Source of the DNA: Cherax quadricarinatus
Taxonomy: Eukaryota > Arthropoda > Malacostraca > Decapoda > Parastacidae
Direction of reading: 5' to 3'
Assembly: GCF_038502225.1 (NCBI RefSeq)
Contig: NC_091303.1
Coordinates: forward strand, 24,986,300-25,050,299
Length of the DNA stretch: 64,000 bases
Below are positions 42,243 through 54,340 of this stretch, piece by piece. The notes under the pieces are model-generated. The model was not told the DNA's origin. It was given only the letters and a program-made list of their open reading frames with translations, and did not search any database. The first letter of the stretch is position 1; every line of letters begins with the position of its first letter. Both the position numbers and the translations under genes were made by a program.

Positions 42243-44553
42243 CACTGGACCCTTGGTATTCGATGTCATCGGCATTCGATAAATCCGGTATTCGATGCAT
42301 TATATCGCAAAAATTTTGCCTCGGTATCCGATCGGAAACCCTGTATTCGATACAATTCATATGAGACGTGTCCACGTGTGGCCTGAACTGCCCCGTGTGT
42401 GCCAGTGTTTACAAGCCAGCCAGTGTGCGCGCGTCTAAGGATACATTCGGTACATTCCATATTATCCATATTATCACTGTTTTTGGTGCTTCTTTCTGCA
42501 AAATAAGTCACCATGGGCCCCAAGAAAGCTTCTAGTGCCAACCCTTCGAGAAAAAAGGCGCTAATGACTATTGAAATGAAGAAAGAGCTAATTGCAAAGT
42601 ACGAAAGCGGAGTGCGTGTGTCGGAGCTGGTCAGGCTGTATAATAAACCCCAATCAACCATCTCTACTATAGCGACCAGGAAAATGGCAATCAAGGAAGC
42701 TGTTCTTGCAAAAGGTGCAACTGTGATTACGAAACAGCGACCACAAGTGTACGAAAATGTTGAGAGACTGTTATTGGTGTGGATAAATGAAAAACAGATA
42801 GCAGGAGATAGCATCTCTCAAGCGATCATTTATGAAAAGGTTAGGCAGTTGCATGACGATTTGGTAAAGAAATTGCCTGCAACTAGTGCTGATGTGAGTG
42901 AATTTAAGGCCAGCAAAGGTTGGTTTGAAAGATTTAAGAATCGTAGTCGCATACACAGTGTGGTAAGGCATGGTGAGGCTGCCAGTTCAGACCAAAAAGC
43001 AGGTGAAAAATATGTGAAGGAATTCAAGGATTACATAGACAGTGAAGACTTGAAACCTGAACAAGTGTTTAATTGCGACGAAACAGGCCTGTTTTGGAAG
43101 AAAATGCCAAGCAAGACCTACATTACTCAGGAGGAAAAGGCACTCCCAGGACATAAGCCTATGAAAGACAGGCTTACTCTTCTCATGTGTGCCAATGCTA
43201 GTGGTGATTGCAAAGTGAAGCCTTTATTAGTGTATCACTCTGAAACTCCCAGAGTGTTCAGGAAAAACAATGTACTCAAGGCTAATTTGTGTGTGATGTG
43301 GAGAGCAAACAGTAAGGCATGGGTCACTAGGGACTTTTTCTATGACTAGTTACACAATGCATTTGCCCCCAGTGAAAAATTACCTAATTGAAAAGAAATT
43401 AGACCTTAAGTGCCTCCTGGTATTAGACAATGCCCCTGGTCATCCTACAGACTTGGCAGAGTAACTTTCTAGGGACATGAGCTTCATTATGGTCAAGTTT
43501 TTGCCTCCTAATACCATTCCTCTCCTGCAGTCCATGGACCAGCAGGTCATTTCCAACTTCAAGAAACTGTACACAAAAGCTATGTTTCAAAAGTGCTTTA
43601 TAGTGACCACAGAAGCTCAACTGACTCTAAAAGAGTTTTGGAAGGATCACTCTAATATTCTCAATTGTATAAACCTTATAGGTACAGCTTGGGAGGGAGT
43701 GACTAAGAGGACCTTGAACTCTGCTTGGAAAAAACTGTGGCCAGAATGTGTAGACAAAAGGGATTTTGAAGGATTTGAGGCTAACCCTGAGAATCCTATG
43801 CCAGTTGAGGAATCCATTGTGTCATTGGGAAAGTCCTTGGGGTTAGAGGTTAGTGGGGAGGATGTGGAAGAGTTGGTGGAGGAGGACAATGAAGAACTAA
43901 CCACTGATGAGCTGATAGATCATCTTCAACAGCAAGAGGCCCCACTTGAGGAAACTGCTTCAGAGGAGGGGATAGAGAAATTGAAGAAGTTGCCTACTTC
44001 AAAGATTAAGGAAATGTGTGCAATGTGGCTTAAAGTGCAAACCTTTTTTGATGACAATCACCCTAACACAGCTATTGCAAGCCGTGCTGGTGACTATTAC
44101 ACTGACAATGTTGTGAAACACTTTAGGAATGTCATAAAGGAACGGGAGGTACAGGCTACTATGGACAGATATGTTGTGCGACAGAAATCCAGTGACTCTC
44201 AAGCTGGTCCTAGTGGCATTAAAAGAAGAAGGGAAGTAACCCCGGAAAAGGACTTGCTACCTCAAGTCCTAATGGAAGGGGATTCCCCTTCTAAACACTA
44301 GCACCTCTCTCCTCCTCCCATCCCATCAATCATCACCAGATCTTCATTAAAGGCAAGTGTCAATTATTTTATTGTTATTGTAATTATTCTATTGCATTAA
44401 ACTTAATATTTCATGTAGTAAAATTTTTTTTTTCATACTTTTGGGTGTCTTGTACGGATTAATTTGATGAGGAAAATTGATTCGGTTTTCGATATTTTCG
44501 GTATTCGATGAGCTCTCACGAACGGATTAATATCGAATACCAGGGGTCCACTG
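42243..44553 (+). mobile_element. Tigger/pogo-like DNA transposon, complete ends
   Basis: 2,311 bp. TA flanks both ends (42241-42242, 44554-44555). Terminal repeats are CACTGGACCCTTGGTATTCG and inverted CAGTGGACCCCTGGTATTCG. Near both ends there are several more copies of ggtattcgat (42255, 42271, 42287, 42323, 42342; 44484, 44500), probably transposase binding sites. It encodes a transposase broken by nonsense and frameshift changes. Confidence 0.92.
42513..44301 (+). pseudogene. Tigger-like transposase, disrupted
   Basis: Start MGPKKASSANPSRKK, then a psq/CENP-B helix-turn-helix (ELIAKYESGVRVSELVRLY), a second DNA-binding domain (ASKGWFERFKNRSRIHSVVR) and a DDE domain. Catalytic Asp residues are in VFNCDETGLFWKKMP, LVLDNAPGH and LLQSMDQQVI, all present. 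Breaks: TAG at 43347-43349 (Trp codon of FYDW), a 2-base loss near 43374, and TAA at 43462-43464. The second open part (43477-44301) ends with an acidic, glutamine-rich tail and SGIKRRREV. TIGD/jerky proteins are the domesticated relatives, but this copy has transposon ends, so it is a dead transposon. Confidence 0.92.
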
Positions 44554-44559
44554 TATTTC

Positions 44560-45078
44560 ACTTCTCAAAATTGTCAGGCAATTAGTCTTCTAAAAGTGTA
44601 CTTATGCATGTGCATATTGATGACAGATATTGTACATAGTATACTTGTCAATATACAGTACTTCTCTTCCCTTAACACTCTAACCATCTCCCAGCAAGGT
44701 AGGGTGACCAGAAAAAGAAATACTTTCGCCACCATTCACTCCATCAGTCTTGCCAGAGGCAAGATTTAAATGAAGTATGCACTTACCTCTGCTTTACTAA
44801 ATGTTCCCAATAATTCTTATTATTATTATTACTGTAATATTTCCTTTTTAATTTAGGATGCCTAATCTGAGACCAATGATCCTAACATTACATATAAAAA
44901 CTGACAACTCATCTACCAATTATCACCTCTCTTGCAATAGTAATTTTCTGGGCAAATGTATTCATTCATAACCAAATGCCAAGCACATTGGTAACACTTC
45001 TGACTCAACCTGAAGACCCAGGTTCAGTCCTAAGCAATGATGCCCAAACCATTAACAAATAACATGACATTAGCTTAC
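44560..45078. other. Intron with a short LINE-2fam 3' end
   Basis: 44665-44770 is a reverse LINE-2fam 3' end (ccagcaaggtagggtgacc). The rest is plain A+T-rich intron leading to the donor of exon c. Confidence 0.6.
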
Positions 45079-45281
45079 CACTTCCGGCTGACCACCCTTT
45101 TCCAGTTTTACAATCTGCTTGACTTTCATATCCGACCAAAAGAGGGTGCCATTTTTCATATCAGAGGCCGTTGCAACAACATTTTCCACCAATACTGGTA
45201 CTCGCTCTAAGTTTCGCTGGTGTAGGTCAGCTATCAAGATGCTACGGCGATTGCTCATTACCAGGAAAGCCTGTGATCGAT
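45079..45281 (-). CDS. LRP exon c: YWTD propeller, blades 1-2
   Basis: 203-bp exon. Acceptor ends ttgctgtag; donor is GAAGTG|GTAAGC. Two bases complete the codon split from exon b, and the exon ends on a codon boundary. It encodes the first strand of the propeller ([17 protein letters not shown], equivalent to the FTNRHEVR region of LDLR) and a blade with LFWSD in place of YWTD. A near-perfect 20-bp inverted repeat (45337-45380) lies 56 bp inside the upstream intron. The next exon lies 26.8 kb away across Tigger, LINE and SINE insertions. Confidence 0.9.
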
Positions 45282-45336
45282 CTACAGCAAGAGAAAACAA
45301 ATATTAAGTGCTAGAGTGACAGAGTGAGGAAGAATG

Positions 45337-45380
45337 GTAACTTTAATAAATGGTAAGTCCTTACCATTCATTAAAGTTAC
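45337..45380. repeat. 20-bp inverted repeat, 4-base loop, upstream of exon c
   Basis: GTAACTTTAATAAATGGTAA (45337-45356), gtcc, then TTACCATTCATTAAAGTTAC (45361-45380); 19 of 20 positions pair. It sits in the intron 56 bp before the 3' splice site of exon c. Confidence 0.92.
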
Positions 45381-46700
45381 AATCAATGGGAAATAACAGG
45401 TCCAGGACCAAAGATTGCAGGACTCCTAAATATGGAGGAGAACTCCTAGATAAGCTTTAAAGTCCATAAAGAAAAAAACTGAGTGAAAGTGTGGGAGAGA
45501 AAGCTATAGAATGAGTGAGAGGACAGGCAAGTGAGTGATCACCATTTGAAAATATAGGGCCCTTTCCACAAGCAATTTTTGGTGCAGTCAATAGTGATGG
45601 CTGCTTGATCCAAGTGTGATACTGGTGCCTAATGAATTTAATGCACAAAGTCTCCCAATTTACCATCACAATAACAGTTAATGATTTATGATAATAAAAT
45701 AATACTTAGTTTTGAACTCTTAACATGAGTTTATCTTTATACCAATTACAGCAATAAAGTCAAAGTCATTCTTGATTACCATCCCACTGATTCTCATGAA
45801 TGAACTAATCCAATAAACAAAAAAGCATGAGTATGGCCTTACAACCTAACCAAAAAATAATTATACTTATAGTTACAAGATACGGAATTTATAATAAGCC
45901 TTGAGTAATAAATGGTCTGATAAGCTGAAGAAAATAACTACCATGCCAAAGTACAAAAGGTGGGCAACCATTTGTGCCTAAAAATGAAGCAAGAGAAAGA
46001 CTCTGTATATTTCAGTTTTAGTCAGAGACTCTCCGAACATCTGCTGAAGAGGATCTCTAACTGAAGCCAAAATAAAGATTTCTCATACTAGTTGTTTCAT
46101 TTTTTAGTTTAAGTAGTTTCTCACCATTCACTAGTTAATATTTATGAGTTCTGGGCATGTGTGAATAAGAGTAGCCAAGAAATCACCAAGAATCAGCTCA
46201 ACAGTTGCCAAAATGTTATTTTTACAGGCCAAGGAAGACACAAATATTTAAGTAGATATGCCACCCTGCTTCAGTGGGATACAGCCAGTTTGTTGAAAGA
46301 AGAAGAATGTCATTGAGGAGGTAGTATTACAGTTTCTAATTTGATTTAAGCTTGTTTCCAAAGCATAACTACCATATATCCTCACTGACTTCATGTGAAA
46401 ATCCAACTGGATTGCAAATAGTTGTCTAAATGAAAGAGCTATATGGTGTAATATAACTCAGTCTGTGGTAGTGCTCAAGAGCAAGCAACTTGTCAACTAC
46501 TAAATACCGTAACCATTCATGCTTTGTGGACAGTCAAATAATGCATAACAAATAAATGCAACTGAATACTAACAACAATATACATGGGAATTGTTTCTTA
46601 ATACAGTACTAAACAGAACTTAAAATAAAGAATGACAGCCATTTTCAACTACAACTAAGTGATACCATAGGATACAGCAATGGAGTATGTCATTTTATTT
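45381..46700. other. Intron, mostly unremarkable
   Basis: Only a 45-bp LINE-2fam 3' end remnant (46262-46310, ccaccctgcttcagtggg) was recognised. Confidence 0.55.
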
Positions 46701-46704
46701 TTAT

Positions 46705-47160
46705 CTCAACAGTCATCTCCCATAAAGCAGGATGACCCCAAAAAGAGGGAAAGCACATTCACCATCATTCATTCAATTGTTGTTTTGTCAGAAGTGTGCT
46801 GACATAATGCAGATTACTTTCCAACTGCAACATACTAACCTCTCCTTCAGACAGCAGCTCCTGTCCTTTCCACCTCCAGAACTCAAGTTCAGTTAAATAG
46901 TTTCTCCTGAATCCCTTCATAAATATTACCTTGCTCACATTCCAACAGCATATCCATTAAAAGTCACTTATCTCAATTCACTCTTATTTAACATATTCAC
47001 CTAAGCCTGCTGGATGCTCAAGCCCTTAAAACTGAAGCCTCCAATTTGCCCTTCCCCTCCAACCATTCCTGGAATGACTGTCTTCCACCATAGATTTATA
47101 CACCCTCTTTGTCATCCCATCCATCTCCATCCTCTCAAAATGCCCAAATCAAGTTATTAC
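46705..47160 (-). mobile_element. LINE-2fam copy I, 3' fragment
   Basis: Old, diverged 3' UTR and C-terminal coding sequence in reverse (cccataaagcaggatgacc; actcttatttaacatattca). No open frame survives. Copy H follows directly. Confidence 0.75.
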
Positions 47161-47164
47161 ATCT

Positions 47165-48080
47165 TTTTTTTTTTTTAACAAGTCTGCCGTCTCCCACCAA
47201 GGCAGGGTGACCCAAAAAGAAAGAAAATCCCCAGAAAGAAAATATTTTCATCATCATTCAACACTATCACCTCACTCATACATAATCACTGTCTTTGCAC
47301 AGGCACTGAGATATGACAGTTTAGAAGTCCCTCCAACTATCAATATCCCAAACCCCTCCTTGAAAGTGCAGGCATTGTGCTTCCCATTTCCAGGACTCAA
47401 GTCCAGCTAACCAGTTTCCCTGAATCCCTTCACTAAATCCCTGCTCACACTCCAACAGCTTGTCAGGTCCCAAAAACCATTCATCTCCATTCACTCCTAT
47501 CTAACATACTCACACACGCTTGCTGGAAGTCCAAGCCACTCGCCCACAAAACCTCCTTTACCCCCTCCCTCCAACCTTTTCGAGGACAACCCCTACCTCT
47601 CCTTCCTTCCCCTACAGATTTATTTGCTCTCCAAGCCATTCTACTTTGATCCATTCTCTCTAAATCAATAAACCATCTAAACAACCCCTCTTCAGCCCTC
47701 TGATTATTACTTTTAGTAACTCCACACCTCCTCCTAATTTCCACACTCCAAATATTTACACCACACATTGCCCTTAGATACGACATCTCCACTGCCTCCA
47801 GCTCCCTCCTCACTGCAGCATTTACAACCCAAGCTTCACACCCATATAAGTGTGTTAGTACCATTATACTTTCATACATTCCCTTCTTTGCCTCCATAAA
47901 TAATTTTTTTGTCTCCACAGATACCTCAATGCACCACTCACCTTTTTTTCTTCATCAATTCTATGGTTAATCTCATCCTTCATAAACCCATCCGCTGACA
48001 AGTCAACTCCCAAATACTATTTGAAAAATTCACTTCTTCCACATTCTCTCTCTCCAATTTTATAATCTTATAATCCTCTT
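47165..48080 (-). mobile_element. LINE-2fam-A copy H, 5'-truncated
   Basis: 3' UTR 47165-47480, then a C-terminal coding frame 47481-47918 (YGCEAWVVNAAVRRELEA, GRRGRGCPRKGWREGVKEVL), continuing broken to about 48080. Some codons are lost in NIWSVEIRRRC relative to other copies. Confidence 0.85.
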
Positions 48081-48287
48081 ATAATCACCAATTTCTAGCT
48101 ACAGGAGCAGAACTAAGCTCAAGGTGTCCTATCTTGGTATTTAATTTAGCATATTTCTTTTTAATTTTCCAATAGTTATGGCACTTACTACCTACTCTCA
48201 TAACTCATTTCACTGCTCTATTACTATTTGTTAAGGAGATATTTCTAATATTATTTGGATCCTCCTCATACCTAGCATGAGCAAGAC

Positions 48288-48290
<3 letters not shown>

Positions 48291-48377
<87 letters not shown>

Positions 48378-48540
48378 TACATATATACATATATACATAT
48401 ATACATATATACATATATACATATATACATATATACATACATATATACATACATATATACATACATATATACATACATATATACATACATACATACATAC
48501 ATACATACATACATACATACATACATACATACATACATAC
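48291..48540. repeat. Compound (ATAG)n(AT)n(ACAT)n microsatellite
   Basis: ATAG units, then AT units, then an ATACAT-type array, then ACAT units up to the MITE at 48542. Long Met-Tyr-Val-Cys frames here are artefacts. Confidence 0.97.
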
Positions 48541-48541
48541 A

Positions 48542-48743
48542 CAGTGGACCCCCGGTTAACGATATTTTTTCACTCCAGAAGTATGTTCAGGTGCCAGTAC
48601 TGACCGAATTTGTTCCCATAAGGAATATTGTGAAGTAGATTAGTCCATTTCAGACCCCCAAACATACACGTACAAACGCACTTACATAAATACACTTACA
48701 TAATTGGTCGCATTCGGAGGTGATCGTTATGGGGGTCCACTGT
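48542..48743. mobile_element. 202-bp MITE with Tigger-type ends (copy 1)
   Basis: Ends CAGTGGACCCCCGGTTAACG and inverted CAGTGGACCCCCATAACG. Nearly identical to 63572-63774. TA follows on the right; the left dinucleotide is CA in a microsatellite. Confidence 0.88.
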
Positions 48744-48756
48744 ATATATATAAATA

Positions 48757-48800
48757 TTTTTTTTTTTTTTTAACAAGTTGGCCGTCTCCCACCGAGGCTT
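48757..48800 (-). mobile_element. Minimal 44-bp LINE-2fam tail
   Basis: Poly-T then aacaagttggccgtctccca-ccgaggc and an abrupt stop: only the last ~35 bases of the LINE plus its A tail. The intron to 49186 shows nothing else. Confidence 0.7.
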
Positions 48801-49186
48801 AAGTAGAAAAACTAGAAAAAGATATATATGCTACTCTTGCAGAGAGCAGCAGATAGGTCAGAATACAGACCAATTAAAAGAAAACATGTTTTTCCTACCA
48901 ATATAGTTCATCACTACATTCCGGTTTTGAATAATAAGTTTAACACTTTTTGCTGAATATCATCATTAATAACCTATATATATTACATGTGGTAAGCAAA
49001 AACAATGTATTCCAGCTGATACAACTCAACATTATCTTCAGTTCATAATGAAATATACCTACCTCAGGAACACTGCTTTTAATCATTTTTAAACCTATTT
49101 TTTATTTTATGTTATTTGATGGAATTTCACCCACGTGTAAAAGAGTCAACATTCCAAATTCTAATATAAAAACATGATGAACTTAC

Positions 49187-49376
49187 TTAATGCTTTACAA
49201 GTTGCCTTATTAAAATCTAACAAGTATCCTTTAGCACATGAGCAAATGTATGAGCCTTTCTTGTTTACACATGTCTGAGAGCAGATGCCTGGAGGATCAC
49301 ATTCGTTGATGTCTTCACACTCCGTATCACTTCCCTCCTTAATTCGTTCACCTTTATTACATATACACTGACGACC
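49187..49376 (-). CDS. LRP exon b: end of first EGF-like and second (calcium-binding) EGF-like module
   Basis: 190-bp exon between an acceptor ending tttttcag and the donor TTAA|GTAAGT. It begins on a codon boundary and ends one base into a codon. The first part (GRQCICNKGERIKEG) finishes the EGF-like module begun in exon a. It then reads DTECEDINECDPPGICSQTC, the D-I-N-E-C signature of a calcium-binding EGF module, and continues through GSYICSCAKGYLL to its last cysteine. The same pair of EGF modules precedes each YWTD propeller in LDLR and LRP proteins. The flanking introns contain LINE-2fam copies H, I and J. Confidence 0.92.
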
Positions 49377-50489
49377 CTGAAAAATTTTCAGATGCTTGTT
49401 ACAAAAAGAGAAAAATACAGCGAAAATTTACTTATTTTATTCATGACATTCCTAAAACATTACTTACAAATGATGAGATTCAAGTGATAGAGTTTTTAAT
49501 GTTAAAATTCTGTAAAGGTTTATAGAAAAGCAAGTTAGCTCTGGCTTGATAAATACAGTACACTGAAATGTGCATATCAGGACAGTATGAGTCCAACATG
49601 ACATGTTTTTTCATTTTACCTAACTGAAAGAGTTGTTATAAACATTTAATGAGATGGTATGTGCTTACTATAAACTATGCTCCCACTGAGGTAGGATGAC
49701 CCAACAAAGAAGAAAATACATTCACTGTTACTCGTTCAATCACTGTTTTGCCAGAAGTGCACTGACATTACAGTTTGGATGATCCTCCAAACTGCAACAT
49801 CCCTGCCCCTTCTTCCAAATGCAGGCACTGTACTTTCCACCTCTAGGACTCAAGTCCAGCTAACCAGTTTTCATGAATCCTTTCATAAATGTTACCTTGC
49901 TCACACTCCAATAGCACATTCAATGCTAAAAATACTGGCCTCTATTACTCCTATTTAAAACACTCGTGCAAGCCTGTTGGAGGTCCAAGCCTCTCATACT
50001 CAAAACCACCTATACCCCATTCCTCCACCCTTTTCTAAGGCAACCCCTACCCATCCTTCCCATATTTACATGCCTTCTAGTCATCCTATTTTTCTCCACC
50101 TTCTCTAATTGTTCAGCCAACCTCAACAACACCTCCTCAGCCCTCTGAACAATACTCTTGGAAACTCCACACCTTCTCCTAATCTCCAAACTTCAAATTC
50201 TCTGCATAATATTCACACCACACAAAGCCCTCAAACATGATATCTTCATTACCCCCAACCTCCTCCTCACTGTAACATTCAAAACCCCTGCCTCATACCC
50301 ATACAACAGTGTTGATACTACTATACTCTGGTGCATTTTCCTGTCTGCCTCCATGGATAAAGTTCTTTATCTCCACAGATGCCTCAATGCACCATCTACC
50401 ATTTTTCCTTTTGTCAATTCTATGGTTAACCTCATCTCTCATGAAATCATCCACCAATAAGTCCACTCCCAAATATCTGAACACCTATA

Positions 50490-52296
50490 CAGTAGGGGCC
50501 CCACTTATACGGCTGGTTAGGTTCCAGGCTACCGCCGTAAAGTGGAACACCCTTTTTTTCCGCTTACAAATGCATACAAACACTAGATAACAAGTTTACA
50601 CTAACATATATTAAGTTAGCAATAGAACCAGGCATCAAAAAACAATAAAAAAGTACAATACACAAATAGTGCACTCATTACTTACCTTAAAATATTTATA
50701 GTCTTAATCTAGGATGAGACAAGTAGTATTTATTGTAAGAAATCAAGTGTGGTATGTATGGTAGTCAGCCAGGCTACCATACCAGGCCACCCCACCCACA
50801 CATACAATTCTATGATATTTAAGCATCCCAGAGCGATAAAATGCATATACAGTTCACTCATTACTTACCTTAAAATATTTATAGTCTTAATCTAGGGTGA
50901 GATGAGTAGTATTTATTGTAAGAAATCAAGTGTGGTATGTATGGTAGTCAGCCGGGCTACCATACCAGGCCAACCCACCTACACATAATATTCTATTACA
51001 TTTAAGCATCCCAGAGCGATAAAATGTATATACAGTTCACTCATTACTTACCTTAAAATATTTGTAGTCTTAATGTAGGGTCAGGAGTAAGTAAATGAGA
51101 TAAAACGAATAAATGAGAGAGAAAGAATGAGTGCATGAGAGAGGACAGGTGCAGAGTTTTGTAAACAAACCAGGCGAAGGTAAGTTTTGTAAACAAAGTG
51201 TACACGTCTGGTTTGTGTACAAGTTACATTGTGTACAGGTTGTCTCTACATTGATACGGTAGAATAAATAAAGAAGAACACTCCCATTCTCATGTAACAT
51301 CATTTTGAGAAGAAATGATGCTCTGAGTGAAGGCAATGGAAATAAGTCACTGACTTTTTTGGGTTATCCTAGGTTCTCTACACATATGTTGTTATGTATG
51401 ATAATCTATGTAACTGTATTTGTGTATACCTGAATAAACTTACTTACATACATACGAAAGGAATAATTTTCTATAGTTACCCCCAGTAACACATTTTCTC
51501 TTATGTTAGATTAGAGAAAATGATATTCTTGGCATCACTTGTACAAGTTATCTGGCTACCACATCTCATATTTATGTTTATTTATTCTATTGTGGGGTGT
51601 ATTTATCATCTTTTTATGTTATGTATCGTGTTTATTATATAATTTTGAAAAAAATATCATGGATGGATTAATGAAAATGTGTATATTAACGTAATATACA
51701 ACATTTAATGAGACTCGGTGATTATTATTATTATTATTATTATCATTTCTAATATGGCGTCACTTGTGCAAGTCGTCTGCAACCACATCTCATATTTATG
51801 TTTATTCTATTGTGGGGTGTATTTATCATCTTTTTGTGTTATGTATCGTGTTTATTATATAATTTTGAAAAAATATCATAGATGGATTAATGAAAATGTG
51901 TATTTAACGTAATATACGACATTTAAATGAGACTCGATGATTATTATTATCATTACTAATATGACGTCTGGAGACATAAGACACTCTTACTGATTTTAAT
52001 GTGTACCTGCACGCCAGTACAGTATGTAAGTTTATTTAAGTACAGGTATACATAAGTATAATTATCAGAGTACGTATATATAAAATATGAAATAACTTTT
52101 AAAAACATTTGAAATTTTGGAGTTTCCAGACAAAATGGAGAGACTTAGTGCTTACTGAGCTCACGAAGAATGTAAACAAACAGGGTGGGGCGCGGTGACC
52201 GTATTAGAAAGTCAGGTGGGGGGAGCCGTATAGCGAGTTTTGGTCATAATTTGAAATGACCGTATTAGCGGAACGCCGTAAAGCGGGGCCCTCCTG
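50490..52296. mobile_element. 1.8-kb TA-flanked transposon with GGGGCCCC ends
   Basis: Ends CAGTAGGGGCCCCACTTATA and inverted CAGGAGGGCCCCGCTTTACG, each next to TA (50488-50489, 52297-52298). Contains a direct tandem repeat of about 183 bp (50672-51045, key text ttaccttaaaatatttatag). No transposase. A SINE fragment of the 38995 type lies at 51340-51460. A second copy starts near 60656. Confidence 0.85.
50672..51060. repeat. 183-bp tandem repeat inside transposon
   Basis: Two full units and the start of a third; each holds tggtatgtatggtagtcagc and aagcatcccagagcgataaa. The transposon copy at 60656 has a similar array. Confidence 0.88.
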
Positions 52297-52478
52297 TACT
52301 TCCTCCATATTCCCTCCCTCCAATACAATATGCAGTCTTTCAATGCCTATATTTTTTGATTCTCACATCACATTGCTCTTTCCTATATTCACTTTCAATT
52401 TTCTTCTTTTACATACTCTTCCAAATTTGTTTACCAACTTCTCTTACAATCTCCCAAAAGAACCCTGCCATTGGTTAA

Positions 52479-53556
52479 CCCTTTCATGGTTGGTGCTGTA
52501 CTAGTACGGCTTGCACGCCAGGGTTGGTGCTGTACTAGTACGTACTCATAAATTCTAGAGCCTTCAAATCTAGCAAGAGAAAGCTGGTAGGCCTACATAT
52601 GAAAGAATGGGTCTATGTGGTCAGTGTGCACAGTATAAAAAAAATCCTGCAGCACACAGTGCATAATGAGAAAAAAAAACTCCGACCACGTTTTTGGTTT
52701 AAAACAGCGACTTTGCAGAGTATTTTCATATGGTATTTATGGTTGTATTCTAGTTTTCCTGGTCTCATTTTATAGAATGGAAGACATATTATGGAAATTG
52801 AGATGATTTTGATTGGTTTCACAATGAAAAGTACCTTGAAATTGAGCTCAAAGTAGCAGAAATGTTCGATTTTTGCCAAAATTCAAAGGTAAACAAATCA
52901 TGCCATGAGTCCAATACACATCAACTGGCGAGTCTAATATTCTTTCACAAGTGCGCTGATGTTATTTATACCATTTCTACACCACATCTACACGAATGGA
53001 GTAGTCTGTATAACATAAATCTCCTATTTTTTTGTGAGAATAAAAATTCAAAGTGGAAAGCAAAAGAAATGTAACAGAGGCCTGGGGACATGAGTAATGA
53101 ACAAAGGAAATTTTAGTGCCAGGAATGCCTGTCTTGTTTATTCTGGACCCTATTTGGAAATTGGCATCTTTTGAAATTTGTGTGAAATTGGCAAAGTTGT
53201 CAATTTCTGACCATGTTATTGGATAGTTGAAATCGGTAAATAGGTGGTTTCTCGTTCTCATTCAATAGAAAAAATGGAGTTCTAGCGAAATAGGTATGAT
53301 CTTTGTTGACTGGTACATTGGATTTGGCCGAAAATAGGGCTCAAAGTGGGCAAAATCGCCAATGTGTAAACATCGTCAAGACCTCTAACTTTGCGAGAGC
53401 ATAATTCCATAAGTTTTCCATAAAATTTCATACTTTTGGTGTCATTATGATCGCGAAAAGATTCTCTATCATTTCATAAGAAAAATAATTTTCTTTTTCG
53501 AAAAATTTCCGACCCTGAGAACAAGTTTAGTAGAGGGCCTGCCGACACTTAAAGGG
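52479..53556 (-). mobile_element. piggyBac-like MITE, TTAA-flanked, in LINE-2fam copy J
   Basis: 1,078 bp between TTAA at 52475-52478 and TTAA at 53557-53560, reverse relative to the 19085 copy. Ends CCCTTTCATGG and inverted CCCTTTAAGTGTCGGC. Carries two extra copies of the subterminal segment ggttggtgctgtactagtac (52488-52540). Confidence 0.9.
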
Positions 53557-53667
53557 TTAAAAGCAACTGTGACAACTCTCACTCAGTACCAGATTCACTG
53601 TCTTTGAATCCCACAACTTTCCCCAACACCCTATCATTCACTTTTTTACAACCTCATCTATAAATAT

Positions 53668-54142
53668 ACAGGTAGTAGGTTGGTAGACAGCAACTGCCCA
53701 GGAAGGTACTACCGTTCTGCCAAGTGAGTGTAAAACGAAAGCCTGTAATTGTTTTACATGATGGTAGTATTGCTGGTGTCCATTTTTCTGTCTCATAAAC
53801 ATGCAAGGTTTCAGTACTTCTTGCTACCTCTATTTACACTTAGGTCACGCTACACATACATGTACAAGCATATATATACACACCCCTCTGGGTTTCTTCT
53901 ATTTTCTTACTAGTTCTTGTTCTTGTTTATTTCCTCTTACCTCCATGGGGAAGTGGAACAGAATTCTTCCTCCGTAAGCCATGCGTGTTGTAAGAGGCGA
54001 CTAAAATGCCAGGAGCAAGGGGCTAGTAACCCCTTCTCCTGTATACATGTATATTACTAAATGAAAAAGGAGAAACTTTCGTTTTTCCTTTTGGGCCACC
54101 CTGCCTTGGTGGGATACACCTGGTGCGTTGAAAGAAAAAAAG
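53668..54142 (+). mobile_element. LINE-2fam-tailed SINE with 12-bp target duplication
   Basis: 475 bp between two ATCTATAAATAT repeats (53656-53667 and 54143-54154). Full order: ggtagtaggttggtagac, gttttacatgatggtag, gtctcataaacatgcaag, aagccatgcgtgttgtaag, ggggctagtaacccc, then gggccaccctgccttggtgg and a gaaag tail. The best complete copy. Confidence 0.92.
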
Positions 54143-54207
54143 ATCTATAAATATGCAAAACAGCCATGATGACATTATACATCCCTGTCTAAGGCCTACT
54201 TTTACTG

Positions 54208-54282
54208 GCATAATAAAGGCTCTCTTTGCATTGCAACCCATTATTGTAAATACATAATCTCAATGTACTATTTGCAAAGACA

Positions 54283-54333
<51 letters not shown>

Positions 54334-54340
54334 AATAATA
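54208..54340 (+). mobile_element. Short insert with (TAAA)n tail
   Basis: aataaaggctctctttgcat, then ataatctcaatgtac, then about 13 TAAA units. Related to 38526-38606. It interrupts copy J near its RT region. Confidence 0.65.

Noticed and set aside
42513..44301. Domesticated TIGD/jerky-like host gene
   Set aside because: Intact TIRs, TA duplication and three disabling changes mark it as a dead transposon.
48205..48542. Three overlapping ~100-residue frames rich in Met, Tyr, Val, Cys, Ile
   Set aside because: Products of the ACAT/AT/ATAG microsatellite in different frames.
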